Position numbers and translations under genes: made by a program | The notes under the pieces: generated by a model | The model's database searches: none | Seen by the model: the letters and a program-made list of their open reading frames with translations, nothing else | Told to the model about the DNA's origin: nothing | Part shown: one piece after another, positions 50,892 through 59,623 of the stretch | Numbering within the stretch: position 1 is the first letter of the stretch | Layout: every line of letters starts with the position of its first letter | Source: an uncultured Phascolarctobacterium sp. | GTDB taxonomy: Bacteria > Bacillota > Negativicutes > Acidaminococcales > Acidaminococcaceae | Assembly: GCA_949295115.1 (NCBI GenBank) | Contig: CASFJU010000002.1 | Location: 1 to 64,000 of the forward strand | Direction: 5' to 3' | DNA length: 64,000 nt

Positions 50892-51851
50892 TTATTTATG
50901 TTTTTCAAACAGCTGGCTTACAGACCACTGGTTGTAAATGCGCAGAATGGTTTCGGCCAGAATCGGCGCAATGGAAAGCACTTTGATTTTGGGGTGCTTT
51001 TTGCTGGGCGGCAGCGGAATGGTGTTGGTAACAACAACTTCGGTAATATCCGACTGCGCAATGCGGCTTACTGCCGGGTCCGTTAAAATCGGGTGCGTGC
51101 AGCATGCGTAAATTTCTTTAGCGCCGAATTTTTTAACGGCTTTGGCTGCTTCAACCAAAGAACCTGCCGTATCAATCATATCGTCAACAAGCACTGCCGT
51201 TTTGCCTTCAACATTGCCGATGAGGTTCATAACTTCGGCAACACCCGGTTCAGGACGGCGTTTGTCGATAATGGCCATACCGCAACCGAGGCGTTCTGCC
51301 ATTGTGCGGGCACGGCTTACGCCGCCAAGGTCAGGAGATACAACAATGAGGTCGTCTAAATTTTTGCTCTTAATGTATTCCGCCAGAATCGGCTGCCCGG
51401 GCATATGGTCAAACGGTACGTTGAAGAAGCCCTGAATCTGTGCAGCGTGCAGGTCGATGGTAACAACGCGGGTAATGCCGGCGGTTTCCAGAAGGTCTGC
51501 CATCAATTTAGCGGTAATAGGTTCACGGCCGCGGGCCTTGCGGTCCTGGCGCGCATAGCCATAGTAAGGGATAACTGCGGTGATATGTGCGGCGGAAGCG
51601 CGTTTGAAGGCGTCAGCCATAATCAAAAGCTCCATTACGTTATCGTTAACGATAGGGCCGCAGGTCGGCTGAACAATAAAGATGTCCTTGCCGCGGACGC
51701 TTTCGTTAATCATAACCTGCACTTCGCCGTTGTTAAAACGGTTGATAACGGCATCGCCGACGGTAGTACCGAGATTTTCGGCAATCTCGCGTGCCAAATC
51801 GGGGTTGGCGTTACCGGTAAAAATCCTCATTCTGCTCTCATCTGACAACAT
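50892..51851 (-). CDS. prs: ribose-phosphate pyrophosphokinase
   Basis: A 319-residue PRPP synthase making phosphoribosyl pyrophosphate from ribose 5-phosphate and ATP. Motifs: FTGNANPDLA, the ATP loop YYGYARQDRK, the metal site DLHAAQIQGFF and the PRPP-binding DDMIDTAGSL. The ATG at 51851 is chosen for the GGAGG 9 nt upstream; the ATG two codons earlier is too close to it. Confidence 0.95.
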   Translation of the reverse strand: MLSDESRMRIFTGNANPDLAREIAENLGTTVGDAVINRFNNGEVQVMINESVRGKDIFIVQPTCGPIVNDNVMELLIMADAFKRASAAHITAVIPYYGYARQDRKARGREPITAKLMADLLETAGITRVVTIDLHAAQIQGFFNVPFDHMPGQPILAEYIKSKNLDDLIVVSPDLGGVSRARTMAERLGCGMAIIDKRRPEPGVAEVMNLIGNVEGKTAVLVDDMIDTAGSLVEAAKAVKKFGAKEIYACCTHPILTDPAVSRIAQSDITEVVVTNTIPLPPSKKHPKIKVLSIAPILAETILRIYNQWSVSQLFEKHK

Positions 51852-51911
51852 GGTCATATACCTCCAAGTCAATTAGTCTGTACTGCCTGAAATTTTTTAC
51901 CTTATAAATAT

Positions 51912-51941
51912 AGTATACAACTTTTTACTCAGTTTTAACAA
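51912..51941 (-). promoter_or_regulatory. prs promoter
   Basis: TTGTTA (51936-51941), 18 bp, TATACT (51912-51917) on the minus strand, between glmU and prs. Confidence 0.5.
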
Positions 51942-51959
51942 GTCAATTAGCAAAATTTA

Positions 51960-53330
51960 TCAGTCTTCGCGCTGTTTTGCCGCCCAGCCTTCAATGTTTT
52001 TCTGTTTGGCGCGGGCAATGCCAAGCGCGTCGGCGGGAACTTCCTTGGTAATGGTGGAGCCTGCGCCGACATAAGCGCCTTCGCCGATGGTAACGGGCGC
52101 AACCAGATTGCTGTTGCAGCCGATAAACGCGTCGTTGCCGATGGTGGTGCGGTGTTTCTTTTTGCCGTCGTAGTTAACCATAATACAGCCGCAGCCGATG
52201 TTTACGCCGCTGCCGATGTCGCTGTCGCCGATGTAGGAAAGGTGCGGCAGCTTGGTGCCGTAGCCGACGTGGGAATTTTTAACTTCGATGAAGTTGCCGA
52301 TTTTAACTTTTTCTTCCAGCACGGTATCGGGGCGCAGGTGCACATAAGGTCCCATAACAACTTTGTTTTTCACAACGCAGTCGTGCCCGTAGGTAAACTG
52401 CATTTCCACCTCGTCGCCAACTTTTACGTTGGTCAGGCGCACGGAAGGCCCGATTACACAGTCACTGCCGATTTCGGTTGCGCCTTCCAGCCAGGTGTAC
52501 GGGTAAATAACGGTGTCATTGCCGACTTTTACGTCCTCACCCACAAAGGTGCTGGCGGGGTCCATAATTGTTACGCCGCTGTCCATCAATCTGCCAAGCA
52601 CGCGCTCACGCAGTTCCGCTTCAGCTTCTGCCAGCTGGCGGCGGCTGTTTACGCCCATCACCATGGCATTATCCGCCGTAACGGCGGCGCCTACTTTTTT
52701 GCCCATGCCGTTCAGTTTGGAAAGCACGTCCGTCAAATAATATTCGCCCTGAGCGTTGTCGTTGGTCAAAGTGTGCAGCACTTCAAACAGCAGCGGCGCT
52801 TCAAAGCAGAAAATGCCGGTGTTGATTTCGGTAATGGCTTTCTGTTCCGGCGTCGCGTCCTTTTCTTCCACAATGCCTGCCACATTGCCTTCGCTGTTGC
52901 GGATAATGCGGCCGTAGCCGTAAGGATTGGGCATCATGGCGGTCAGTACGGTAGCAGCAGCGCCGCTCTGTACATGTTCTTCGTAAAATTTACGCAGCTC
53001 ACCCGCGTCCAGCAGCGGTGTATCGCCGCACAGCACCATTACAGTGCCGTTCAAATCTTTCAGCTCGTTTTCAGCCTGCATCACGGCGTGGCCGGTGCCC
53101 AGCTGTTCTTTTTGGTATACGCTTACGGCCTGGCTGCCGATGAGTTCGTTAACAAGCTCTGCGCAGTGGCCAGTGATTACTACTTTTTTAGCAGCGCCTG
53201 CGCCGGTCGCAGCGTCAAGCACTCTTTGCAGCATGGCTTTGCCGCCAACCTTGTGCAAAACCTTCGGCAATTTGGATTTCATGCGGGTGCCCATACCGGC
53301 AGCTAAAATTACAGCAACAAGTTCTGACAA
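51960..53330 (-). CDS. glmU: bifunctional GlmU (UDP-GlcNAc synthesis)
   Basis: A 456-residue enzyme with an N-terminal uridyltransferase (LAAGMGTRMKSKLPKVLH) and a C-terminal left-handed beta-helix acetyltransferase built of hexapeptide repeats (about 250-440). It makes UDP-GlcNAc for peptidoglycan and outer-membrane glycans. It lies upstream of prs, the common Firmicutes order, and 17 bp after the GntR regulator gene. Confidence 0.96.
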   Translation of the reverse strand: MSELVAVILAAGMGTRMKSKLPKVLHKVGGKAMLQRVLDAATGAGAAKKVVITGHCAELVNELIGSQAVSVYQKEQLGTGHAVMQAENELKDLNGTVMVLCGDTPLLDAGELRKFYEEHVQSGAAATVLTAMMPNPYGYGRIIRNSEGNVAGIVEEKDATPEQKAITEINTGIFCFEAPLLFEVLHTLTNDNAQGEYYLTDVLSKLNGMGKKVGAAVTADNAMVMGVNSRRQLAEAEAELRERVLGRLMDSGVTIMDPASTFVGEDVKVGNDTVIYPYTWLEGATEIGSDCVIGPSVRLTNVKVGDEVEMQFTYGHDCVVKNKVVMGPYVHLRPDTVLEEKVKIGNFIEVKNSHVGYGTKLPHLSYIGDSDIGSGVNIGCGCIMVNYDGKKKHRTTIGNDAFIGCNSNLVAPVTIGEGAYVGAGSTITKEVPADALGIARAKQKNIEGWAAKQRED

Positions 53331-53347
53331 TTTCTATACCCCTTTTC

Positions 53348-54040
53348 TTATTTTCTCTTGCGCTCTGCGCTTTCCAGCATATCCTTCAGCAGGGTGTGTT
53401 CGGCATTTTCCATATGGATACGCGCCGCGTTCTGCGCCCTGTCAACGTCGTGGGCGGCAATGCTGTCCACCAGCAGGCGGTGTTCCTCCATCGTGTTGCG
53501 CAAACGGCCCGGGTACATCATCGAGCGGCGGCGGATTACGGTAATCTGCTCGCGCAGGTTGTTGATGATGCCTGCTAGGCGTCCGTTGCGGCTTGCCTTA
53601 TACAAAACATCGTGGAAAGCGGTGTCGATTTCTACAATTTTTTCAATGTTTCCGTCTTCAATATGCTGCCCAATTTCCACCAGCAGGCGCTGCATGGTTT
53701 CCAGCTCCTCGTCGCTGATGCGCTCGGCAGCAAGCCCTGCGGCCAAAACCTCAAGGCTGGTGCGGATTTCGTAAACTTCATTGATATCTTTAATGGAAAT
53801 ATCGGCCACATAAGTGCCGCGGCGCGGTATCATTACCACAAAGCCTTCCAGTTCCAGCTTGCGGATAGCCTCGCGCACGGGGGTACGGCTGACGCCCATT
53901 TCGTCAGCAAGCTGAATTTCCATCAGGCGCTCGCCTGGGCTGAAAACGCCGTCAACAATCGCCTGGCGGATGGTTTCACATACCAGCTCGCGCAGCGGTC
54001 TGTAACTGTCAAGCTGAATAGGGCTCAAATGTCCGCTCAT
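53348..54040 (-). CDS. GntR family regulator, FadR/FCD type
   Basis: A 230-residue regulator: winged HTH at about 15-80 (LADEMGVSRTPVREAIRKLELEGFV) and a C-terminal all-helical FCD ligand domain with the metal-binding Asp/His set (DTAFHDVLYKAS and a distal HR/H segment). Its ATG directly follows the ispE stop (TAAATG), and its AGGAG site lies within ispE. The ligand is unknown; control of neighbouring glmU or ispE is only a guess. Confidence 0.92.
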   Translation of the reverse strand: MSGHLSPIQLDSYRPLRELVCETIRQAIVDGVFSPGERLMEIQLADEMGVSRTPVREAIRKLELEGFVVMIPRRGTYVADISIKDINEVYEIRTSLEVLAAGLAAERISDEELETMQRLLVEIGQHIEDGNIEKIVEIDTAFHDVLYKASRNGRLAGIINNLREQITVIRRRSMMYPGRLRNTMEEHRLLVDSIAAHDVDRAQNAARIHMENAEHTLLKDMLESAERKRK

Positions 54041-54904
54041 TTATATTACACTCCTTTGTACTGTATGGGCGATGGCTGTTTCAAGGTCATCTGCCGCAAG
54101 TGTTTTAAGTATTTTTTCCGCCGTCTGCGTATCCTTTGCAATGGCAAACACGGTCGGCCCGCTGCCGCTCATCAGCGCGTAATCCGCACCGGCGGCCAGC
54201 ATTTTTTGTTTTATGGCGTCTACCGCTGGATATTTGGCGCAGGTTACGCCTTCCAGCGCGTTGCCCATGCCGGGCAGCGGCAGTTTGGCATTGCCTTTTT
54301 GCAGCGCTGCGGTTAAGGCTTTAACGTCCGGATGCTGCGGATTTGCCAAAGCGTCAAATTCGCGGTACACCCACGCGGTGGATACGGCAATTTTAGGCTT
54401 GGCCAGAACTATTACCGTTTCTTCCGGCGAAGGCAGTACGGTTAAATCCGTGCCGCGCCCTTCGGATAACTGCGTGCCGCCCGCAATACAAAACGGTACG
54501 TCGCTGCCGATTTCCGCCGCAAGCGCCTCCAGTTCAGCCACGCTTAAACCAAGCTGCCACAAACGGTTCAACCCGCGCAGCACTGCCGCTGCGTCGCTGC
54601 TGCCGCCTGCCAGCCCCGCCGCCATAAAAATGCGCTTATCCAGCGTTATTTTTACATCCGGCTTCTGGCCGAAACGGCTTGCCATTAACATAGCCGCCTT
54701 CCACGCAAGGTTGGTGTCGTCGCCGGGCAAATCGTCCTTACCCGTCACCACGCATAGCCCTTCGTGCGGCTCCAGCATAACGGTATCGGCAAGGCTGACG
54801 CTCTGCATTACCATGCACACCTCGTGGTAACCGTCCGGGCGCGTGCCCAATACGTCAAGCCCCAGATTTATTTTGGCATAAGCTGTTTCTGTAATTTTTT
54901 CCAT
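54041..54904 (-). CDS. ispE: 4-diphosphocytidyl-2-C-methyl-D-erythritol kinase
   Basis: A 287-residue GHMP kinase of the MEP isoprenoid pathway. AYAKINLGLDVLGTRPDGYHE, the ATP loop FMAAGLAGGSSDAAA and the C-terminal ALMSGSGPTVFA are signatures. The ATG at 54904 has GGGA 5 nt upstream and gives the family N-terminus; longer in-frame starts would add an AT-rich leader. Confidence 0.95.
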   Translation of the reverse strand: MEKITETAYAKINLGLDVLGTRPDGYHEVCMVMQSVSLADTVMLEPHEGLCVVTGKDDLPGDDTNLAWKAAMLMASRFGQKPDVKITLDKRIFMAAGLAGGSSDAAAVLRGLNRLWQLGLSVAELEALAAEIGSDVPFCIAGGTQLSEGRGTDLTVLPSPEETVIVLAKPKIAVSTAWVYREFDALANPQHPDVKALTAALQKGNAKLPLPGMGNALEGVTCAKYPAVDAIKQKMLAAGADYALMSGSGPTVFAIAKDTQTAEKILKTLAADDLETAIAHTVQRSVI

Positions 54905-55116
54905 AAACATCCCTGTCAATTCAAAATTCTGTATACAATATATTTTACCATAATTTAAGGCGCTTTGCTTTAGATGAAAGCAAAAAGTTATAAAAAATTT
55001 TAAATCTATTTTAAAATTTCTGTTCTTTTTTGCCAAAATTGCCGCCGTTCAATTCCTTTTTTGCGCAAAAAATGATAAGATTATAACAGTTAATCAAAAT
55101 TTTTAAGGAGCGCACC

Positions 55117-56028
55117 ATGAAGCACAAAATTTACCGTTATACAATGGTGGTTATCGGCTGTTTGATTACGGCCAGCGCCATCAACCTGTTTTATATCCCC
55201 AACATGCTGCTCAGCGGCGGCGTTACGGGCCTTGGCTTTATCATTTACTATCTCAGCGGCCTGCCCATCGGCGTTATGAACCTCGTCCTCAACATCCCGC
55301 TGTTCTATCTGGCGTGGAAGTACATGGACAAAGAATATTTCTTCGGCTCGCTGGCGACGATGACGTTTCTCTCCTTCGCTATTGACGGCCTGCACTTTTT
55401 AACGGCTTACACGCCGGATGTGCCGGAGAAAATGTTAAGCTGCATTACCGGCGGCGTTATGTACGGCCTTGGCATGGGACTTGTGTACCGCGTCGGCGGC
55501 GGCACGGGCGGCATGGATATTATCGGCGGCATCATCAACAAATATTACAGCATCAGCCAGGCGACAACCAATTTTATTTTCAACATCTTCCTGATGATTT
55601 GCGGCACATTCTTCTTCGGTATCGAATCCGTGCTGTACACTATGCTGACCTTTTTCATCGTGTTTAAAGTTACCAACTCCATCACCGTCGGCTTCGATTA
55701 CAAAAAGAATATTATCATCATCAGCGAACACTACGAAGAAATTGCTGAAGGCATTATTAAAATCGTCGGGCGCGGCGTTACTTACCTGTACGGCGAAGGC
55801 GCTTACACCCACCAGCAGCGCAAGGTGCTGTTTGTCGTTGCCAAGTTGACGCAGGTGGCGCGCATCCGCCAGATTGTACGCAAAAAAGACCCCGGCGCGT
55901 TCATGATTATCACTGAAGCAAGCGACGTTTTCGGGCGCGGCTTTACATCCGCCCCCAGCGGCAAACACAAGCAGAAAAAGATTTTTGCCCTGATTAACCA
56001 GTACACAAGCGAGGACGGCGAAAAATGA
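55117..56028 (+). CDS. YitT family membrane protein
   Basis: A 303-residue inner-membrane protein with five to six helices in the first ~180 residues (LLSGGVTGLGFIIYYLSGLPIG; GGGTGGMDIIGGIIN) and a C-terminal cytoplasmic DUF2179 domain (~215-290). Function of the family is unknown. AAGGAG lies 7 nt before the ATG. One of the few plus-strand genes, it diverges from ispE with a ~200-bp AT-rich gap. Confidence 0.9.
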   Translation: MKHKIYRYTMVVIGCLITASAINLFYIPNMLLSGGVTGLGFIIYYLSGLPIGVMNLVLNIPLFYLAWKYMDKEYFFGSLATMTFLSFAIDGLHFLTAYTPDVPEKMLSCITGGVMYGLGMGLVYRVGGGTGGMDIIGGIINKYYSISQATTNFIFNIFLMICGTFFFGIESVLYTMLTFFIVFKVTNSITVGFDYKKNIIIISEHYEEIAEGIIKIVGRGVTYLYGEGAYTHQQRKVLFVVAKLTQVARIRQIVRKKDPGAFMIITEASDVFGRGFTSAPSGKHKQKKIFALINQYTSEDGEK

Positions 56029-56504
56029 TTTTAATAAGCGCGTGCCTGTTGGGACGCAACGTAAAATACAGCGGCGGCAACAATTTGTGCCCGTGGCTGG
56101 CAAAATATTACAATACCGATGATTTTATCGCCATCTGCCCGGAATGCTTCGGCGTTTTGCCGATACCCCGCCCGCCTGCGGAAATACAGGGTGGCAGCGG
56201 CGAGGACGTTTTAAACGGCAGCGCTAAAGTTAGCGATAAGGACGGCAAGGACGTAACGCAAAACTTTATAGGCGGCGCGCAAAAAGCGCTGGCTTATGCC
56301 AAAAAACACAACGCCAATTGCGCTATACTAAAGGCGCGTAGCCCATCCTGCGGCTGCGGCATGGTTTACGACGGCAGCTTCAGCGGCGGCAAAAAAGCAG
56401 GCAACGGCGTAACCGCAGCACTATTTTTACAGCACGGCATTAAAGTTTACACCGAAGAAACCATTACAGAAGAAGAACTAATTAAAATTTTAAAAGAAAA
56501 ATAA
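56025..56504 (+). CDS. DUF523 protein
   Basis: A 159-residue cytoplasmic protein with conserved ISACLLGRNVKYSGGN, CPECFGVLPIPRPPAEI and LKARSPSCGCG. Family function is unknown; the conserved cysteines suggest metal or Fe-S binding. It overlaps the YitT-type gene by 4 bp (ATGA). Confidence 0.9.
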   Translation: MILISACLLGRNVKYSGGNNLCPWLAKYYNTDDFIAICPECFGVLPIPRPPAEIQGGSGEDVLNGSAKVSDKDGKDVTQNFIGGAQKALAYAKKHNANCAILKARSPSCGCGMVYDGSFSGGKKAGNGVTAALFLQHGIKVYTEETITEEELIKILKEK

Positions 56505-56508
56505 AATG

Positions 56509-56548
56509 AACCACGTTAAGCAAAAATGTTTAACGTGGTTTTTATTTT
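56509..56548 (+). terminator. terminator after DUF523 gene
   Basis: AACCACGTTAA / TTAACGTGGTT stem and TTTTATTTTG tail. Confidence 0.85.
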
Positions 56549-56588
56549 GCCGATTTCCCGGGCAATAGTTAATCTGTTTTAAGCCAAT

Positions 56589-56620
56589 ATAAAAACAGGA
56601 CGGATTTTACTCCGTCCTGC
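56589..56620 (-). terminator. terminator of autotransporter 2
   Basis: CAGGACGGA / TCCGTCCTG stem (56596-56619) and TTTTTATA tail on the minus strand. Confidence 0.85.
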
Positions 56621-56632
56621 AAAACATTTTAT

Positions 56633-58726
56633 TTAAAAATGATACGTTGCCAAAATGCTGCCGCTGTAACCGTCACGCTGTCCGCCATAGCCTTTTACCT
56701 TAGCGTCAATGCTCCACGGCGAATTTACCGGCTGGTAGATTACGCCAAGCTCGCCTATTACCGTGCTGCCTTTCAGCGAGGTTTCTTCCAGCTTGTGACC
56801 TTCTGCATAACCGTTGCTGTCGCCGTTAAATTCATATTCCCATGCCGCGCCGTAGTATACGTTAAAGGTTCTGTCCATTCCCTGATTGTAGCGGATACCT
56901 ACACGCAGGCGGTCACTATCGATATCGCCCAGCTCAAATTCGTCACCGTCAATCGTAAAGCTGTCGTCCTTAACAGTGCTGTGATAATATTTAGCATAAG
57001 TATCTACACTTGCACCGTCTTCAAGTTTAAATATCTTGCCCACGCCAAGGTGGAAGCCGTAATAATTGCTTTCGCTTTCATAGCCAAAGGCAACGCCTTT
57101 CTGGTTTTGCAGTCCGTGGTCAAGGTCATTTTTTAATAAGCCTGCGCGCAGGGATGCTTCGCCGTAAACGCCGTTGTCGCCGGTTAAGCGTGCCGCAATG
57201 CCGCCGCCGTTGTAAACTGCGCTGCCGTCGCCATCAAGTCTTACTCCGTTCATTGCTGTGGTTACATCATAATTACCGTAACCGTTTTCAAAGAATGCTG
57301 CCCAGGCAAAGTCGCCGGCTTTGGTTTTGTTATTGCTGCCAACGCCTACCAAACCGCTCCAGCCGTTAATGCTTAAGTCATGGGCAGTACCGCCGTAACG
57401 GCTGTCGTTGCCGTAAACCATAGCAAAGGTTTCAAAACCGTATTTATCTTCAACATTAAGCTGTCCCAACGCTTCGCTGATAAGCTCATCGCCCTGCCAC
57501 AAAAATGCCGCCGCTGCCGCACGCCCTTCGTTAACGACATTGGCCTGCTCGTTAAGGCCAACGGATTTAACGGTGTAATCAATGAATTTATTGTCTACTT
57601 CATCAAAAGACAATTCACCAACAACTTTCTGCGCCACACCTGCGTAAGATACACCGCCGTTGGCAAGTTGAATTTTTTCATCGTTCTTTTCATCAACAAT
57701 AGCAGCACCGTTCTCATTCATCTGTACAAGGCGAATCTTCTCACCGGCTTTAATATCCTGCCCGCCTTCAAAGCTTAAGCCTATGTTGATGTCTTTGCTT
57801 CCAAGGTCTTTGCCATTATGTTCGGTATTATCTGTACCAATAATATTTTTAAAAGAATCATCTTCAGATGTCCCTGTAATTGTTAAAATCGGTTTTGCTA
57901 TACTTTGGTCATTACTTACAAAATCAGAAAGTTTTATATCAAAGAAATTAACATTGTCTGTACTTCTTACCGCTATAACACTGCCGCTCCAGCCCTCCAA
58001 AGTAAGAGTATTATTTTTTTTAGTAAACATGCTTTCAGGAATTACGCCATCATTATCTATAATTACTTGTTCCATTTTATCAGTTATAGATACATAACCG
58101 GTGTAAATTCTAGCACCTTCTAAAGCATTTTCATTAGTATTCTTTTTAACTATTATTGTATTATTATTAGCCCTGCCACTCCAGTCACCTTTATCTTCAT
58201 CTTCCGGCACCATAGAATAGCCGCCATAAATATTACCATTTATATCAGAATCACCGGCAATAATAATCGTATTGCCGATAGCATCTTTATGATGAGCATC
58301 GCCGCCGTAAACATGGGCAATTATGGTACTATTATTTATAACTACAGTATTGTCATTTGCGTTACCATTATAAGAATAGCCGCCCTCTATCCAATTAGCG
58401 GTAATGGTAGAATTATCAATAATAAGTGTATTATTCGAAGTGTCACCGCTGCCACGCCCACCGGCAACGCCAAATCCTTTGCTATCTGTTATATTTTTAA
58501 AGATTACAGTATTGTTACTCCGTTTATCTTTTAATTCAACGTGATGGTCACCATTTTGATTAGCACTTTCAGTATAATTCCATTCATCATTATTCTTTAA
58601 TGCTTCAAACGCCGCGTCTCCATCAATCACCCATTTATCCGCATGTGCATCTCGGGGGGGCATTGTCACTCCATTAAGAACAGCAAATACGCTTAACGCT
58701 ATTAATAATTTAGTTTTCTTAGTCAT
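56633..58726 (-). CDS. autotransporter 2, C7 tract in signal-peptide codons
   Basis: A 697-residue type V secretion protein. Signal peptide: KKTKLLIALSVFAVLNGV then TMPPRDAHA, cut probably before DKW. The passenger (~32-420) has Asn/Ile-rich repeats such as NNTLIIDNSTI and NNTIIVKK, typical of a beta-helix. The barrel (~430-697) ends YSGSILATYHF with a C-terminal Phe. The Met-Pro-Pro-Arg codons contain a C7 run (plus strand G7 at 58654-58660); one base gained or lost would truncate the protein before export. As read here it is in frame. Start 58726 has GGAAGG upstream. Confidence 0.9.
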   Translation of the reverse strand: MTKKTKLLIALSVFAVLNGVTMPPRDAHADKWVIDGDAAFEALKNNDEWNYTESANQNGDHHVELKDKRSNNTVIFKNITDSKGFGVAGGRGSGDTSNNTLIIDNSTITANWIEGGYSYNGNANDNTVVINNSTIIAHVYGGDAHHKDAIGNTIIIAGDSDINGNIYGGYSMVPEDEDKGDWSGRANNNTIIVKKNTNENALEGARIYTGYVSITDKMEQVIIDNDGVIPESMFTKKNNTLTLEGWSGSVIAVRSTDNVNFFDIKLSDFVSNDQSIAKPILTITGTSEDDSFKNIIGTDNTEHNGKDLGSKDINIGLSFEGGQDIKAGEKIRLVQMNENGAAIVDEKNDEKIQLANGGVSYAGVAQKVVGELSFDEVDNKFIDYTVKSVGLNEQANVVNEGRAAAAAFLWQGDELISEALGQLNVEDKYGFETFAMVYGNDSRYGGTAHDLSINGWSGLVGVGSNNKTKAGDFAWAAFFENGYGNYDVTTAMNGVRLDGDGSAVYNGGGIAARLTGDNGVYGEASLRAGLLKNDLDHGLQNQKGVAFGYESESNYYGFHLGVGKIFKLEDGASVDTYAKYYHSTVKDDSFTIDGDEFELGDIDSDRLRVGIRYNQGMDRTFNVYYGAAWEYEFNGDSNGYAEGHKLEETSLKGSTVIGELGVIYQPVNSPWSIDAKVKGYGGQRDGYSGSILATYHF

Positions 58727-58791
58727 TTTGCCTTCCTCCATTCCCCTTCATGCATTTATATATTAATCAAAATTATCCTTGATTTAATAAA

Positions 58792-58820
58792 ATTTTAACA
58801 TATTTTTTACCAATCTTCAA
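58792..58820 (-). promoter_or_regulatory. autotransporter 2 promoter
   Basis: TTGAAG (58815-58820), 17 bp, TAAAAT (58792-58797) on the minus strand, leaving a ~55-nt leader. Confidence 0.6.
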
Positions 58821-58943
58821 GAACACATGCTTACAGTGCAATGTATTCTTTTTGTAATATTGTAATATATCCTATAATTCAGAAAATTTTAAATTAAGTT
58901 TTCGGTTCACCCATTTTTACCACCACACGCAGCAAAGTTTTTA

Positions 58944-58972
58944 TGGCAATCTTTAGCAAAATAGTTTATAAT
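58944..58972 (+). promoter_or_regulatory. promoter of small membrane protein gene
   Basis: TGGCAA (58944-58949), 17 bp, TATAAT (58967-58972) on the plus strand; the -35 is weak. Confidence 0.5.
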
Positions 58973-59013
58973 ATAGTTAAAGATATTTATCTTGCCGAAG
59001 GGGGATTGCTGTT

Positions 59014-59184
59014 ATGGATAATGATTATATTAAACTTGATTATAAACCCAGAAAAAAATCCGCCAAAGAAACTATGACCACTTATGATAAAGCCATTAAA
59101 ATCATGTTTAAGGTTTTAATGTATATGATTTTGTACCTTGTTGTTATGGCAGGCGTAAGTTATCTTTTGCAGTTTACCAAATAA
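59014..59184 (+). CDS. 56-residue single-helix membrane protein
   Basis: A complete small gene: AAGGGGG ~9 nt before the ATG, a basic N-terminal half (YKPRKKSAKE) and one hydrophobic helix near the end (VLMYMILYLVVMAGVSYLL). It has its own promoter and terminator, both on the plus strand, between minus-strand neighbours. I do not recognise the family. Topology would place the basic half in the cytoplasm. Confidence 0.7.
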   Translation: MDNDYIKLDYKPRKKSAKETMTTYDKAIKIMFKVLMYMILYLVVMAGVSYLLQFTK

Positions 59185-59203
59185 CCGCATAATTTTATAT
59201 TTT

Positions 59204-59232
59204 AAGACGCATTAATCTGGTGCGTCTTTTTT
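59204..59232 (+). terminator. terminator of the 56-residue protein gene
   Basis: AAGACGCA / TGCGTCTT stem with a TTTTTTG tail. Confidence 0.85.
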
Positions 59233-59250
59233 GTTTGCCGCTGTAGCAGA

Positions 59251-59286
59251 TATAAAAATAACGCAGATACTTCCGTATCTGCGTTT
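59251..59286 (-). terminator. terminator of CsoR-type gene
   Basis: AACGCAGATA / TATCTGCGTT stem with an ATTTTTATA tail on the minus strand. Confidence 0.85.
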
Positions 59287-59310
59287 ATAATTACTGCTTA
59301 AATTTTTGGC

Positions 59311-59586
59311 TTACGCCATGTTGGCGAAGCGTTCCACTGCTTTGGTAAAGTTTTGGATGGTTTTTTCAGCGTCGCCGTGCTCAATGCCGTCGCGCACACA
59401 GTGCTGGATATGCCCTTCCAGTACAACCTGCCCTACGCGGTGCAGCGCCGATTTGGCGGCGTTAATCTGCATTAAAATGTCCTCGCACGGCACGTCCTCA
59501 TCCACCATCCTGTCGATGGCCTGCACCTGCCCGATGATTTTTTTCAAACGGCGGTGCAGATTGTCAGAATCCATACATTGCTTCAT
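59311..59586 (-). CDS. CsoR/RcnR-type metal-sensing repressor
   Basis: A 91-residue all-helical DNA-binding protein of the CsoR/FrmR family: RRLKKIIGQVQAIDRMVDED and the Cys34-His59-Cys63 set typical of Cu(I)-sensing CsoR. Other family members sense Ni, formaldehyde or persulfide, so copper is likely but not proven. GGAGG precedes the ATG. It lies 37 bp after the SLC13 gene and near no obvious copper pump. Confidence 0.88.
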   Translation of the reverse strand: MKQCMDSDNLHRRLKKIIGQVQAIDRMVDEDVPCEDILMQINAAKSALHRVGQVVLEGHIQHCVRDGIEHGDAEKTIQNFTKAVERFANMA

Positions 59587-59623
59587 CTAATTCCTCCCAT
59601 CCGCCGGCGTGCAAACACCGGCT

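Noticed and set aside
52152-53306. 384-residue plus-strand open frame
   Set aside because: Antisense to glmU; no domain, no ribosome site.
55090-56103. Minus-strand frames opposite the YitT-type gene
   Set aside because: Mirror frames of two well-supported plus-strand genes.
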